Source: Gammaproteobacteria bacterium
GTDB lineage: Bacteria; Pseudomonadota; Gammaproteobacteria; GCA-001735895
Length of the DNA: 64,000 bases
Direction of reading: 5' to 3'
Assembly: GCA_029862005.1 (NCBI GenBank)
Contig: JAOTYD010000016.1
Location: 1 to 64,000, forward strand
Under the pieces are notes generated by a model. The model was not told the DNA's origin and did no database searches. It worked only from the letters and a program-made list of their open reading frames with translations. Below, in pieces: positions 46,177-56,400 of the stretch (positions are counted from its first letter, which is position 1; every line of letters starts with the position of its first letter). The position numbers and the translations under genes were made by a program.

Positions 46177-48137
46177 TATTCAAAGCGATAGCCTGCGGTT
46201 AACGTGAAATTACGCTCTGGACTGGGCTGATAAACAGGCCCAAGACCGTTGTTGGTAACAAAGTCTGCATACTCCTCATCCGCCAGGTTGTTGATCCTGA
46301 AGTTTACATCCCATGCCTTGTATTGGTAAGCAATACCCGCATTGTATACTGTGTTCGAACCGATTTTGCCAAACTCGTTGGCATTATCGCCCTGTGCGTA
46401 CCTCGGGGAGCTGTATTGGTATTCAAGGTAAGTCGTGAAGTAATCGTTTATACGATAATCACCGCGTAGTTTGGCAATCGCATCCGAAACACCCGAGATG
46501 TCCTTGCCGTCAAAAGTGCCGGAACCGAATTCGGCATCTACTATCCCGATCTCTGTCCTGAGATCTAACGATGCGCTGAGCTGACTGAATAACGACAGGG
46601 TCAGGCCATTACGCCGGGTGTCTTCGAGATTGACGTTTTCTCCAAACATACCTGCATTAGGATCAAATTCGATTTCGTCTTCCAGGTCGAGCCGATAAAT
46701 CGAAGCGATCAACTGGTGAACGCCACGGGTAATTTCTACGCCGATTTCGTAGGATTCGCCGGTCTGGGTGTCGAGGATTTCATCAGGTGTTGCCAGGGCT
46801 AGCTCGTTAACCTTGGCAAAGCGAAAATTTTGATCCAGGCGAGCCGTAATCCGGGTTCGCGGGTCGACGAATAAGGCGAGCCCCAGTTCGGCTACGGTGA
46901 TGTCGTCATCATACTCACCTCCATCTGGAAAAGCGGTACCATCGATAAAGTCGTTTTCTACATCGGTGTGTCGCATTCCAAAAGTCAGCTGTGTCATTTC
47001 GGTAAGCTGGGGATTGATCTGAAAATACAGACTCTTGCTTTCCTGTTCATTACTGGAGGCTGTTTCTCCCGGGAAGCCAAAAAATACAAAAGGTATTTCA
47101 AGCTCATAATCTACCTCTTCAAGGTCGATGCCGATCACGTAGGGAATTTCGATTCCGTTGAAAAAAATGCCGGAAAGCTTTGGATTGATACTGTTGTTTT
47201 CCCGGTCATCGAAGCCAGCCATCTGGCTCGGATTGTCACGGAAACTCTGAAAAATATCGGCATCGGTGTTGCGCTGCGTTGCATCGATGCTAAAGCGATG
47301 TGCACCCAGGTCGCGTGCGTATCCGAGTCTGAAAACACTGATGTCTTCGTTGCGAAAATCGTTGCTAAATGCAGAATTTATCTGCGTCGGATCGTCTTCA
47401 AACTCGTCTTCAAATAATGCCCCGGGTAACTCCAGATCATTGTCGATTTGCTGTAACTCGATAAAAAAACTGTTCTCTTCCTTGCCGTATTCCAAAACGC
47501 CGCTGAAACTGGTGTTATCTTCCTTGTTGTGGTCGCGGTAATTATCGGCTTCGAAGGTGCCGGCGGACAGGCGATAACCCAGCGTAGGCGAGAGGCGTCG
47601 TGAAGAGCTGAAATCGATGCCACGGTAGTCGAAGCTACCAACGCGAGTACTGACCTGGTGAAAATTGTCATCCGGCTTTTTGGTAATGATGTTGATGACT
47701 CCGCCGACTGCCTGATCGCCATACAGGCTACCGGCACTGCCGACCATCACTTCAATACGTTCGATATCCCTTGGAAGAATATGGTGCAAATCTGGTGAAG
47801 CAGTATCGCTATAATTGAGACGACGCCCGTTTACGAGAATCAGGGTATTTGCATTCGCGGTTGACGAAAATCCGCGCACGCTGACGTTAATCTGGCTGCC
47901 ACTACCGAACAGATCGTCTACCTGTACTCCCGGAATACCGCGTAATACCTCGCTGGTAGTCGACACCCCACTAGACTTGATCTGTTCGGAGGTAAGCACG
48001 TAAACCGTGGCGCTGGAATTGTTTTGTACCTGCTCGGTTCGGGTTGGAGTGATGACGATGGGCCCGAGATCGGCGGGACTGCCGAGCGGCAGTGCAAGCA
48101 GGCAAGCACCGGCTATAATAATACGATTGGATTTCAT
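46176..48137 (-). CDS. btuB: TonB-dependent outer-membrane receptor, BtuB-like
   Basis: The 653-aa protein has a signal peptide (MKSNRIIIAGACLLALPLG), a TonB box at the mature start (PIVITPTRTEQ), a plug domain (LRGIPGVQVDD, RIEVMVGSAGSLYGDQAVGG, NIITKK) and a 22-strand type barrel (NLADEEYADF). ATG 48137 is chosen for the signal peptide; an upstream ATG at 48215 would bury it. The cobalamin riboswitch upstream and the adenosyltransferase downstream identify the cargo as a corrinoid. The C-terminus ends YRFE rather than in the usual terminal aromatic. Confidence 0.92.
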   Translation of the reverse strand: MKSNRIIIAGACLLALPLGSPADLGPIVITPTRTEQVQNNSSATVYVLTSEQIKSSGVSTTSEVLRGIPGVQVDDLFGSGSQINVSVRGFSSTANANTLILVNGRRLNYSDTASPDLHHILPRDIERIEVMVGSAGSLYGDQAVGGVINIITKKPDDNFHQVSTRVGSFDYRGIDFSSSRRLSPTLGYRLSAGTFEADNYRDHNKEDNTSFSGVLEYGKEENSFFIELQQIDNDLELPGALFEDEFEDDPTQINSAFSNDFRNEDISVFRLGYARDLGAHRFSIDATQRNTDADIFQSFRDNPSQMAGFDDRENNSINPKLSGIFFNGIEIPYVIGIDLEEVDYELEIPFVFFGFPGETASSNEQESKSLYFQINPQLTEMTQLTFGMRHTDVENDFIDGTAFPDGGEYDDDITVAELGLALFVDPRTRITARLDQNFRFAKVNELALATPDEILDTQTGESYEIGVEITRGVHQLIASIYRLDLEDEIEFDPNAGMFGENVNLEDTRRNGLTLSLFSQLSASLDLRTEIGIVDAEFGSGTFDGKDISGVSDAIAKLRGDYRINDYFTTYLEYQYSSPRYAQGDNANEFGKIGSNTVYNAGIAYQYKAWDVNFRINNLADEEYADFVTNNGLGPVYQPSPERNFTLTAGYRFE

Positions 48138-48204
48138 GTGGTTCTCGCTGAAATAGGGAGACACACACAGTTGGCGAGAAGTTGGTCCAACGCGACAGGC
48201 TGTG

Positions 48205-48225
48205 AGAATTACCACCCGTAATTCT
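48205..48225 (-). other. Hairpin between riboswitch and receptor gene
   Basis: AGAATTAC (plus-strand coordinates 48218-48225, read on minus) pairs perfectly with GTAATTCT across a five-base GGGTG loop. It lies between the aptamer and the receptor start and has no U-tract, so it may be part of the expression platform rather than a terminator. Confidence 0.45.
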
Positions 48226-48242
48226 GGTCTTGTTTATTTCAC

Positions 48243-48360
48243 TTTCAGGCCGGTCTCCGGACTTGGAAGCGGAAAAACTTCCTTTACCGTTGCGGGGGCA
48301 GTACTCGATTTTCGCGAGTTTCCCGATTCTCGTGTTTCCACGCACCTGAAAACGTGGCGC
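48243..48360 (-). ncRNA. Cobalamin riboswitch
   Basis: The minus strand carries the B12-box set: CTGCCCCCGCAACGGTAA, then a variable stem (GGAAG...CTTCC), then GTCCGGAGACCGGCCT, preceded by CGGGAAACTCGCGAAAATCG. These match the AdoCbl aptamer core. It sits about 105 nt upstream of the receptor ATG and fills most of the 358-bp gap before the kinase gene. It should repress the receptor-adenosyltransferase operon when B12 is abundant. Edges are approximate. Confidence 0.93.
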
Positions 48361-48495
48361 AATGATTATGAAAGTAACCAGGTTTGTCCAGTCGGTTTTG
48401 ATAATTTGTCGCAACCAGGCAAGGTTTGCGTCGGTTCCGGTTCTATCGCATGATCTAATTTCTACATCACAATCGTTGGTAAGTCGGTACAGAAA

Positions 48496-49341
48496 GTGAA
48501 TTCTCAATTCCCGCCAATCGGTAATTACCGCCTGCTGAAGAAAATCGCCACGGGTTCGACTGCGTTAGTGTACGAAGCTATCGATCTTAGCAGTCAAAAT
48601 CGTGTTGCCCTGAAGGTCATGCGAATTCGCAAGGACGAGAAAATTGAGCGGGATCGCATCGATCACTGGCTGCACGAGGCAGTTATCGTATCGCAACTCG
48701 ATCACGAGAATATCGTCAAGATCTACGATGCCGAAAAAATGGGCGATGGTGCCTTTATCGCGATGGATTACATTTCGGGTTACTCGATGTCCCTGCGCTT
48801 GCGCAAACGTGAATACCTGACGGTAGGGGAGTGCATTCGCATCTCGAAGGCGATGTTGAGGGCGTTATCGGTGGCACATGAGCATGGGGTGATACATGGC
48901 GACATCAAGCCGGCCAATATCATGTATGACACCGAGCATGATACCTATATCCTGACGGATTTTGGCGCCGCATATAGCGAGCATCGGGCGCACCTGACCG
49001 GAAATTTGATAATCGGAACCCCGGCCTATATGTCACCCGAGCAGCTGAAGGGTAAGAAACTGGACGGGCGCTCGGATCTTTATTCGTTGGCGGTGACGCT
49101 TTATCATTTGCTCACGGGTTACCAGCCATTTTCCGGTAGCTCGTTACCCGAACTAAAGCGCGACATCCTTGCGGGAGAACCCGATCTCAATCACTTGACC
49201 CTGCCGGTCGGGATCATCGAGGTCCTGATCAAGGCCTTGCAGAAAAAGCCGTATATGCGTTTCGCCGATGCCCAGCAAATGCTAGTCTCGGTCGAATTCT
49301 GTGAACAGCAGTTGCTTGAACGAATGCAGCAGCACGGTTGA
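48496..49341 (+). CDS. Soluble serine/threonine protein kinase, non-RD type
   Basis: The 281-aa protein is a bare Hanks-type kinase domain: ATP Lys in NRVALKVMRIRK, alpha-C Glu in HEAVIVSQLDHENIVKIYDA, catalytic loop VIHGDIKPANIM, DFGAA, and GTPAYMSPEQLKGKKLDGRS followed by DLYSLAV. The catalytic loop reads HGD instead of HRD, and the glycine loop is ATGSTALVYEA. There is no membrane helix or sensor domain. GTG start. Substrate, phosphatase and partner are not nearby. Confidence 0.9.
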   Translation: MNSQFPPIGNYRLLKKIATGSTALVYEAIDLSSQNRVALKVMRIRKDEKIERDRIDHWLHEAVIVSQLDHENIVKIYDAEKMGDGAFIAMDYISGYSMSLRLRKREYLTVGECIRISKAMLRALSVAHEHGVIHGDIKPANIMYDTEHDTYILTDFGAAYSEHRAHLTGNLIIGTPAYMSPEQLKGKKLDGRSDLYSLAVTLYHLLTGYQPFSGSSLPELKRDILAGEPDLNHLTLPVGIIEVLIKALQKKPYMRFADAQQMLVSVEFCEQQLLERMQQHG

Positions 49342-49347
49342 AGGCCG

Positions 49348-50262
49348 CTACTCGGTAATGACCGGTGTCGCATCGACGCGTTTCTTACGTTCGCGCCAGG
49401 CGATCAGCAAGCCTCCTGCGACAATCAGGAATACGCCGGGAATGAGCTTTTCGAAGGGCGCCTCGTCGAAGAATATCCATCCCAGCACAAACGCGAACGG
49501 GATGCCGAAGTACTCGTAGGGCGACAGGTTAGCAGGCCGGGTGAGGCGGTAGGCATTGATTAAAGACAATACCGCAAATCCGCCCACGAATCCCATTGTC
49601 AGCAGCAATAACCAGTCCTCGGTGGTCTCTACACCGAGATAACCGGTGGTTGCGAACAGGATTGCCAGTGCCCCGAGCAGTGCACCCGCGGACGCGTACA
49701 TGTTGATCAATGCGGTCGGGACATGGTCATCAAAAAGCTTAACGCAGACGGTGGACAACGAGTATCCCAGCGAAGCGACTATTGGTAACAGGCTGTACGG
49801 GGTAAATACCTCGGTGCCCGGCGCCATGATCATCAACACACCGACAAAGCCGACAGCAACTGCCATCCAGCGCCACAAGCCCACGTCGTGCCTCAGAATC
49901 GGGATCGATAACATGGTTATCAGAACCGGGCTGATGTAGGTCAGGGTCGTAGCCGTGGCCAGCTCCATCTTGGTGATCGACAGGTAAAAACAGAATTGAG
50001 CAACTGCAATGCAGAGCCCACGGACCAGGCCAAGCCGCCACTGACGGATTTTCAACAGCCTGCCCCTGGAGTGCCACTCGCGCGACAGGAACAGGACCAG
50101 CATGCTCGGGATCAGTCCGAAAATGTTGCGAAAGGTTGCCAGCTGCTGCACCGGGTAGCGTTCCCCCAAAAACTTGATAATGACGCCCTGCAGGTCGAAT
50201 AACAGGATTGCGAGCAGGATGTAAGCGACAGCTCGCGCAAAGTGATTTGAGCTCGGGAGCAT
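49348..50262 (-). CDS. EamA/DMT family transporter
   Basis: The 304-aa protein has ten predicted membrane helices in two EamA repeats (AVAYILLAILLFDLQGVIIK, then PVLITMLSIPILRHD; second repeat PIVASLGYSLSTVCVKLF to FEKLIPGVFLIVAGGLLIAW). DMT proteins of this type export amino acids or other small metabolites, but the substrate cannot be told. It converges on the kinase gene with a 6-bp gap. Confidence 0.88.
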   Translation of the reverse strand: MLPSSNHFARAVAYILLAILLFDLQGVIIKFLGERYPVQQLATFRNIFGLIPSMLVLFLSREWHSRGRLLKIRQWRLGLVRGLCIAVAQFCFYLSITKMELATATTLTYISPVLITMLSIPILRHDVGLWRWMAVAVGFVGVLMIMAPGTEVFTPYSLLPIVASLGYSLSTVCVKLFDDHVPTALINMYASAGALLGALAILFATTGYLGVETTEDWLLLLTMGFVGGFAVLSLINAYRLTRPANLSPYEYFGIPFAFVLGWIFFDEAPFEKLIPGVFLIVAGGLLIAWRERKKRVDATPVITE

Positions 50263-50331
50263 CAGCAGTTCTCAATTTACCGCAAAGGAAGGTTTTGAAG
50301 TGCCGTAATTTAACAAAATTTAATCCAGCCG

Positions 50332-50360
50332 TAGACTCATATCTGCATTAAGCATACAAT
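50332..50360 (+). promoter_or_regulatory. Candidate sigma-70 promoter of carAB
   Basis: TAGACT (50332-50337) and TACAAT (50355-50360) are spaced 17 bp apart. The predicted start near 50367 gives a leader of about 110 nt that contains the hairpin at 50412-50444. Placed by eye. Confidence 0.5.
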
Positions 50361-50411
50361 TTGCGTTCAAGAAGATGCTGCACCCGCGGTATTAATGCAT
50401 GGTGAATTCTT

Positions 50412-50444
50412 AGATGGGACGAACCTCTGGTTCATCCCATTTTT
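50412..50444 (+). terminator. Intrinsic terminator in the carA leader (possible attenuator)
   Basis: GATGGGA-CGAACC pairs with GGTTC-A-TCCCAT around a short loop and is followed by TTTTT. It lies on the coding strand 34 bp before the carA GTG, so it cannot end an upstream plus-strand gene (the neighbour EamA gene is divergent). A 34-codon open frame (ATG 50395 to TAG 50499) crosses it and overlaps the carA start, but has no clear ribosome site. Confidence 0.7.
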
Positions 50445-50477
50445 GCGCGCGCGCATTTTTTTGAGACTGGAGATTTT

Positions 50478-51623
50478 GTGCACAAACCCGCAATACTAGC
50501 CTTAGAGGATGGAACCATCTTTAAGGGCAGGTCGATCGGCGCTGATGGAACATCAGCCGGTGAAGTGGTATTCAACACCGCGATGACTGGATATCAGGAA
50601 ATTTTGACCGATCCCTCCTATTGCCAGCAACTCATAACCCTGACTTATCCCCATATCGGTAATACCGGTGTCAATGACGAAGATGAAGAAGCGTCCCGGA
50701 TTCATGCGAGCGGCCTGATCATTCGCGACCTGCCGTTGCTGGCAAGTAACTGGCGCAGCCAGCACAGCCTGCAGGATTACCTCGAATCCCGCGAAGTCAT
50801 CGCTATATCCGATATTGATACCCGCAAATTGACGCGACTGCTGCGCGACAAGGGTGCCCAGTCGGGTGCGATTATGGCCGGCGACCGGGTAACCGAGGCC
50901 GCGGCGGTCGAAGCGGCCCGGGCCTTCGGCGGTCTCGCGGGTTGTGATCTGGCCAAGGTGGTCACGACTGCGGAAACTTACACCTGGACCCAATCGACCT
51001 GGTCCATCGGTGCCGGGTATGGCGAGAATCCCGATACGCCTTACCACGTGGTTGCCTACGATTACGGGATCAAGAAAAATATCCTGTGCATGCTCGCGAG
51101 TCGGGGTGCACGCGTTACCGTCGTCGCGGCCAAAACCCCGGCCGACGAGGTACTGGCAATGCAGCCTGACGGGGTATTCCTGTCGAACGGGCCGGGAGAT
51201 CCGGAACCCTGTGACTATGCCATCGAGGCCATCGACCGGATTTTACAGGCCGACCTGCCGGTGTTTGGTATCTGCCTGGGTCATCAATTGCTCGCGCTGG
51301 CGAGCGGTGCCAGAACAGTCAAGATGAAGTTCGGGCATCACGGGGCGAACCACCCGGTGCAGGACCTGGCGACCGGCGTGGTGATGATCACCAGTCAAAA
51401 CCATGGTTTCGCGGTTGATGAAACCAGTCTGCCTAAGTGCCTAAAGGCGACGCATCGATCCCTGTTTGATGGCAGCCTGCAGGCGGTAGAGCGAACCGAC
51501 AAACCGGCATTCAGCTTCCAGGGGCATCCCGAGGCAAGTCCCGGGCCGCACGATGTAGCACCGATGTTCGATCGCTTCTTAGATTTGATTGTCGCGCATA
51601 AAACCGGCGCAGGGGTGAGCTGA
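50478..51623 (+). CDS. carA: Carbamoyl-phosphate synthase small subunit
   Basis: CarA hydrolyses glutamine and passes ammonia to CarB. The 381-aa protein has the N-terminal CPSase domain ([35 protein letters not shown]) and a class I glutaminase: nucleophile Cys in [16 protein letters not shown], and His/Glu in [16 protein letters not shown] start. It is joined to carB by a TGATG overlap and supplies both arginine and pyrimidine synthesis. Confidence 0.97.
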   Translation: MHKPAILALEDGTIFKGRSIGADGTSAGEVVFNTAMTGYQEILTDPSYCQQLITLTYPHIGNTGVNDEDEEASRIHASGLIIRDLPLLASNWRSQHSLQDYLESREVIAISDIDTRKLTRLLRDKGAQSGAIMAGDRVTEAAAVEAARAFGGLAGCDLAKVVTTAETYTWTQSTWSIGAGYGENPDTPYHVVAYDYGIKKNILCMLASRGARVTVVAAKTPADEVLAMQPDGVFLSNGPGDPEPCDYAIEAIDRILQADLPVFGICLGHQLLALASGARTVKMKFGHHGANHPVQDLATGVVMITSQNHGFAVDETSLPKCLKATHRSLFDGSLQAVERTDKPAFSFQGHPEASPGPHDVAPMFDRFLDLIVAHKTGAGVS

Positions 51624-54600
51624 TGCCACGGCGTCAAGACATCGAGTCGGTCATGATCATCGGCGCCGGACCGATCGTCATCGGCCAGGCCTGCGAGTTT
51701 GACTACTCGGGGGCGCAGGCCTGCAAGGCGCTCAAGGAAGAGGGTTTTCGCGTCATCCTGATCAATTCGAATCCTGCGACGATCATGACCGATCCGAACT
51801 CTGCCGACGCTGTCTATATCGAGCCGATTAACTGGCATGCGGTTGAGAAAATTATTGCCAGGGAGCGTCCCGATGCCCTGTTGCCGACCATGGGTGGTCA
51901 GACCGCGCTCAATTGCGCACTCGACCTGGTGCGCGAGGGGGTATTGCAAAAGTACGGTGTGCAAATGATTGGCGCCACGCGCGAAGCGATCGATATGGCA
52001 GAAGACCGCGAGCAGTTTCGCAAGGCCATGACCGAAATCGGGCTCAAGACCCCCAAGGCGTTTATTGCACACAGCCTCGAAGAGGCCTGGCAGGGTCAGT
52101 CCCAGATCGGGTTCCCGGTCATTATCAGACCGTCTTTCACGATGGGCGGCAGCGGTGGCGGAATCGCGTATAACCGCGAGGAATTTGAAGACATAATACG
52201 GCGCGGACTGGATCTTTCACCGACCAGCGAGGTGTTGATAGAGGCATCGGTGCTTGGCTGGAAGGAATTCGAGATGGAGGTAGTGCGCGATAAAAATGAC
52301 AATTGCATCATTATCTGCTCGATCGAGAATCTCGACCCGATGGGCGTGCACACCGGTGATTCGATAACCGTGGCACCGGCGCAAACCCTGACCGACAAGG
52401 AATACCAGATCATGCGCAACGCGTCACTCGCGGTATTGCGCAAGATCGGGGTTGAAACCGGCGGCTCCAACGTGCAGTTCGCGATCAATCCCGAAAACGG
52501 CGAAATGATTATCATCGAGATGAATCCCCGGGTGTCGCGTTCGTCGGCTCTGGCTTCCAAGGCCACTGGGTTCCCGATTGCCAAGATTGCGGCCAAGCTC
52601 GCGGTTGGCTATACGCTGGACGAGCTTCAGAATGATATAACCGGCGGTGCAACCCCGGCCTCGTTTGAGCCCAGTATCGACTACGTGGTCACCAAGATTC
52701 CGCGGTTTACCTTTGAAAAATTCCCGCAGGCCGATAACCGGCTGTCGACCCAGATGAAATCGGTTGGCGAGGTCATGGCGATTGGTCGTAATTTCCAGGA
52801 GTCCTTTCAGAAAGCGTTGCGGGGACTGGAAACGGGCGTGCATGGTCTCGACGAGATCGTCGATCAGCAACAGGACCCGGATGAACTCGAGGATTTGTAT
52901 CGCACCGAACTGCGCCTGCCGGGCGCGCGTCGAATCTGGTATGTCGCGGATGCTTTTCGTTCCGGATACAGTCTCGAGCAGGTATTCGAGCATACCGCGA
53001 TTGATCCCTGGTTCCTGGTGCAAATTGAAGAACTGGTGCAAATCGAAAAAGATCTCGACGGACGTAGCACGGAAGATTTGAGTGCTTACGAAATCCGCAG
53101 GCTTAAACGCAAGGGTTTCTCGGACCGGCGCCTGGCGACTTTATTGAAGACCGATGAGACGAGTTTTGCAGCGCAGCGCAGGGCACTGGATATCAGGCCA
53201 GTTTACAAGCGAGTCGACACCTGTGCCGCCGAGTTTGCATCAAGCACGGCCTACCTCTATTCGAGTTACGATGAAGAGTGCGAGGCAGAACCGAGCGATC
53301 GTGAAAAGATCGTCGTGCTTGGGGGCGGGCCGAATCGAATCGGGCAGGGCATCGAGTTCGATTACTGTTGCGTGCACGCGGCGCTGGCAATGCGCGAGGA
53401 TGGCTACGAAACCATCATGATCAACTGTAATCCGGAAACCGTATCAACCGACTACGACACCTCGGATCGGCTTTACTTTGAGCCCTTGACCTACGAGGAT
53501 GTGCTCGAAATTATTGATCTGGAAAAACCGACGGGCGTTATCGTCCAGTTCGGTGGGCAGACGCCGCTGAACCTGGCGCGCTCGCTGGAGGCGGCCGGGG
53601 TGCCGATTATCGGTACCACCCCCGATTCAATTGACCTTGCCGAGGATCGTGAGCGTTTCCAGAAAATGATCCAGGACCTCGGGTTGTTGCAGCCTCCTAA
53701 CCGCATCGCTTTCGATGTCGAGTCGGCCGCACAGCTGGCTGATAAGGTCGGCTTTCCGCTGGTGGTACGTCCTTCCTACGTTCTCGGTGGCAGGGCGATG
53801 GAGATTGTCTACGACCAGGACGATCTGGCGCGATACATGCAGGAGGCTGTTAAAGTCAACCGCGATTCACCGGTGCTGCTGGATCGCTTTCTCGATGAGG
53901 CGGTTGAAGTCGATGTCGATGCGATTTGCGATGGTGAAAACATACTGATCGGCGGACTGATGGAGCACATCGAACAGGCCGGCGTGCACTCGGGTGATTC
54001 AGCCTGCTCGCTGCCACCCTATACGCTTTCCGATGAAATCCAGCAGCGTCTGTGCGAACAGGTCGGCGCCATGGCGCGAGCACTCAACGTGGTCGGACTG
54101 ATGAATACGCAGTTTGCGATCAAGGATGACGAGGTTTATATCCTCGAGGTTAATCCCCGTGCTTCGCGCACGGTGCCGTTCGTATCGAAAGCGACCGGCA
54201 TCCCGCTTGCCAAGGTAGCGGCGCGTTGCATGGTCGGACAGAGCCTGGAGCAACAGGGTAAAACCGTGCAGGTGGTACCGGATTTTGTATCGGTCAAGGA
54301 GTCGGTATTTCCGTTCACCAAGTTTCAGGGGGTTGATCCCATCCTCGGCCCGGAAATGAAATCAACGGGTGAGGTCATGGGTATCGGGCGCAGTTTCGCC
54401 GAAGCCTTTGCCAAGGCAATGATCGCATCGGGCGGCAAAGTACCTAGCCCGGGTACCGCGTTCCTGAGCGTGCGCGAAACCGATAAGAAAGCGATCGTGG
54501 AACTAGCGCAAGAGCTGCATAACCAGGGATTTAACCTGGTTGCAACCGGTGGCACCGCGAAGGTTATTCGCGCGGGTGGGATCGCGTGTCAACACGTCAA

Positions 54601-54841
54601 CAAGGTCAAGGAAGGACGTCCGCATATCGTCGACATGATCAAGAATGACGAAATCGTGTTGATCGTCAACACCACCGAGGGTCGCGCGGCGATTGCGGAT
54701 TCCTATACGATTCGTCGGGAAGCACTCATGCATTCGGTGTGTTATACGACTACCATGGCAGGGGGCAGGGCTACTAGCATTGCGATGTCGCATCGAGAAA
54801 TACAAGAAGTATACTGCTTACAATCTTTACACCAGGTGTAA
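51623..54841 (+). CDS. carB: Carbamoyl-phosphate synthase large subunit
   Basis: The 1072-aa protein makes carbamoyl phosphate from bicarbonate, ammonia and two ATP. It has two homologous ATP-grasp halves: [20 protein letters not shown] at the start and [20 protein letters not shown] near residue 560, with [17 protein letters not shown] and [17 protein letters not shown] as their ATP loops, and a C-terminal MGS allosteric domain ([20 protein letters not shown]) that binds UMP and ornithine. Its ATG shares one base with the carA stop. Confidence 0.98.
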   Translation: MPRRQDIESVMIIGAGPIVIGQACEFDYSGAQACKALKEEGFRVILINSNPATIMTDPNSADAVYIEPINWHAVEKIIARERPDALLPTMGGQTALNCALDLVREGVLQKYGVQMIGATREAIDMAEDREQFRKAMTEIGLKTPKAFIAHSLEEAWQGQSQIGFPVIIRPSFTMGGSGGGIAYNREEFEDIIRRGLDLSPTSEVLIEASVLGWKEFEMEVVRDKNDNCIIICSIENLDPMGVHTGDSITVAPAQTLTDKEYQIMRNASLAVLRKIGVETGGSNVQFAINPENGEMIIIEMNPRVSRSSALASKATGFPIAKIAAKLAVGYTLDELQNDITGGATPASFEPSIDYVVTKIPRFTFEKFPQADNRLSTQMKSVGEVMAIGRNFQESFQKALRGLETGVHGLDEIVDQQQDPDELEDLYRTELRLPGARRIWYVADAFRSGYSLEQVFEHTAIDPWFLVQIEELVQIEKDLDGRSTEDLSAYEIRRLKRKGFSDRRLATLLKTDETSFAAQRRALDIRPVYKRVDTCAAEFASSTAYLYSSYDEECEAEPSDREKIVVLGGGPNRIGQGIEFDYCCVHAALAMREDGYETIMINCNPETVSTDYDTSDRLYFEPLTYEDVLEIIDLEKPTGVIVQFGGQTPLNLARSLEAAGVPIIGTTPDSIDLAEDRERFQKMIQDLGLLQPPNRIAFDVESAAQLADKVGFPLVVRPSYVLGGRAMEIVYDQDDLARYMQEAVKVNRDSPVLLDRFLDEAVEVDVDAICDGENILIGGLMEHIEQAGVHSGDSACSLPPYTLSDEIQQRLCEQVGAMARALNVVGLMNTQFAIKDDEVYILEVNPRASRTVPFVSKATGIPLAKVAARCMVGQSLEQQGKTVQVVPDFVSVKESVFPFTKFQGVDPILGPEMKSTGEVMGIGRSFAEAFAKAMIASGGKVPSPGTAFLSVRETDKKAIVELAQELHNQGFNLVATGGTAKVIRAGGIACQHVNKVKEGRPHIVDMIKNDEIVLIVNTTEGRAAIADSYTIRREALMHSVCYTTTMAGGRATSIAMSHREIQEVYCLQSLHQV

Positions 54842-54845
54842 ATTA

Positions 54846-55322
54846 ATGAATCAAATTCCGCTAACCGCTGCCGGTGCAGAGAGGCTTAAACTGGAGCTCA
54901 GGGAACTGAAGTCCGTCAAGCGACCGGCCGTGATCGAGGCGATTGCGACCGCCAGGGAGCATGGTGACCTCAAGGAAAATGCCGAGTATCACGCCGCGCG
55001 TGAGGAGCAGAGTTTTACCGAGGGGCGTATCGCCGAGCTGGAAGCAGCACTGTCAAACGCGCAGATCATCGATATCACAACACTGAAACAGACGGGTCGC
55101 GTGGTGTTCGGATGTAGCGTAACCCTGGTCGATGCGGAAACAGAGTCCGAAGTTGCTTACCAGATCGTGGGTGATATCGAGGCCGATATAAATGAAAACC
55201 GAATCGCCATCAGCTCGCCGATAGCGCGCGCATTGATTGGCAAGGAAGAGGGCGATGACGTGGTTGTCGAGGCGCCTGCCGGCACCCGGGAATATGTCAT
55301 TACCGGTGTGGAGTACAAGTAG
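54846..55322 (+). CDS. greA: Transcription elongation factor GreA
   Basis: GreA rescues backtracked RNA polymerase by stimulating transcript cleavage. The 158-aa protein has the N-terminal coiled coil with acidic tip ([20 protein letters not shown], tip residues D and E) and the C-terminal FKBP-like domain ([20 protein letters not shown]). ATG 54846 starts 4 bp after the carB stop. carB-greA is a conserved pair. Confidence 0.97.
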   Translation: MNQIPLTAAGAERLKLELRELKSVKRPAVIEAIATAREHGDLKENAEYHAAREEQSFTEGRIAELEAALSNAQIIDITTLKQTGRVVFGCSVTLVDAETESEVAYQIVGDIEADINENRIAISSPIARALIGKEEGDDVVVEAPAGTREYVITGVEYK

Positions 55323-55324
55323 TA

Positions 55325-55633
55325 TCAGCTGCCAAGCAGTGGAGCAAAGCGATCGGTTTCTTTATTGCGTCGATAAATGACGATGACATTGCCGATGTGT
55401 TCAACCAGCTGTGCCTGGTGTCGTTCGCAAAGCGACTGGCTGAGTCCACGTTTCCCCGCCTTGTCGAACGCCGGGATGCGCAATTTTATCAGTTCGTGGT
55501 GAGTCAGGGCGACTTCCAGTTCCTGGTGCAGATTCTCGCTCAGGCCTTTTTGCCCAATGATTACGACCGGTTTTAACTTTAGCCGATGGCCCTCCGTGCG
55601 CAGGCGCTTGATTTGTCCCCTGGTTAATTCCAT
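55325..55633 (-). CDS. yhbY: YhbY-type CRM-domain RNA-binding protein
   Basis: The 102-aa CRM domain protein associates with pre-50S ribosomes in E. coli. It shows LTRGQIKRLRTEGHRLKLKP, VVIIGQKGLSENLHQELEVA and HHELIKLRIP. ATG 55633 is chosen over an upstream ATG (55666), because the family starts just before TRGQIKxLR and GGAG lies 11 nt upstream. It is divergent from rlmE, the standard arrangement. Confidence 0.94.
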   Translation of the reverse strand: MELTRGQIKRLRTEGHRLKLKPVVIIGQKGLSENLHQELEVALTHHELIKLRIPAFDKAGKRGLSQSLCERHQAQLVEHIGNVIVIYRRNKETDRFAPLLGS

Positions 55634-55689
55634 GATGCCACTGACTCCGAGCCCGAAGGCGCGCATGGTATCACAGCAACAGGCAGGTT

Positions 55690-56307
55690 ATGTCCCGATC
55701 GAAATCGAGTAAACGCTGGTTACAGGAACATCATCGCGATGCCTACGTGCTGAAAGCACGCGAGCAGGGATATCGTTCGCGTGCAGTATTCAAGCTTGAA
55801 CAGATTCAGCAAAAAGATCATGTCCTGAAACGCGGGCAGTTTGTGCTCGATCTTGGTGCGGCGCCGGGTGGCTGGAGTGAGTACGCGAGCCGTATCGTAA
55901 GTGACGAGGGCAGGATCATAGCGCTCGATTTATTGCCGATAGAGCCCATTGCCGGGGTTGAAGTAATACAGGGAGATTTCACATTACAGGAGACGCTGGA
56001 TCGATTGCTGGCGTTAACTGGTGGGCGTCAATTTGATCTTGTATTATCGGATATGGCCCCCAACTTAAGCGGTATGGAGTCTGTAGACCAGCCGAAATCG
56101 ATCCACCTGGCTGAACTGGCATTTGACCTGGCACGTGAATGGTTAAGCCCTGACGGTATTTTCGTCAGTAAACTGTTCCAGGGCGCTGGATTTGATGATC
56201 TAGTAGCGCGGTTACGCGCGACGTTTGAATCAGTCAAGCTGCGTAAGCCCGATTCGTCGCGGTCGCGATCGAATGAAATTTATGCCGTTTGTCATGGTCT
56301 TAGGTAG
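55690..56307 (+). CDS. rlmE: 23S rRNA (uridine 2552-2'-O) methyltransferase RlmE
   Basis: The 205-aa FtsJ/RrmJ methyltransferase has RSKSSKRWLQEHHRDAYVLK, YRSRAVFKLEQIQQ, the SAM site VLDLGAAPGGWSEYAS, LVLSDMAPNLSGM and catalytic Lys-Asp-Lys-Glu positions (VSKLFQGAGFD; RKPDSSRSRSNEIY). It modifies the ribosomal A loop. It precedes ftsH as in E. coli. Confidence 0.97.
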   Translation: MSRSKSSKRWLQEHHRDAYVLKAREQGYRSRAVFKLEQIQQKDHVLKRGQFVLDLGAAPGGWSEYASRIVSDEGRIIALDLLPIEPIAGVEVIQGDFTLQETLDRLLALTGGRQFDLVLSDMAPNLSGMESVDQPKSIHLAELAFDLAREWLSPDGIFVSKLFQGAGFDDLVARLRATFESVKLRKPDSSRSRSNEIYAVCHGLR

Positions 56308-56400
56308 GTCGGCGCAGGGAAAATGCGCTAGAATCTGTTAGTAATAGCAGTAATAATGAACCGGATAAGGCATTAGTAAGAAGCCAATACAGGTGTAATA

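Noticed and set aside
50395-50499. 34-codon frame in the carA leader as a true leader peptide
   Set aside because: It has no clear ribosome site and no run of arginine or other regulatory codons beyond three Arg; kept only as part of the attenuator finding.
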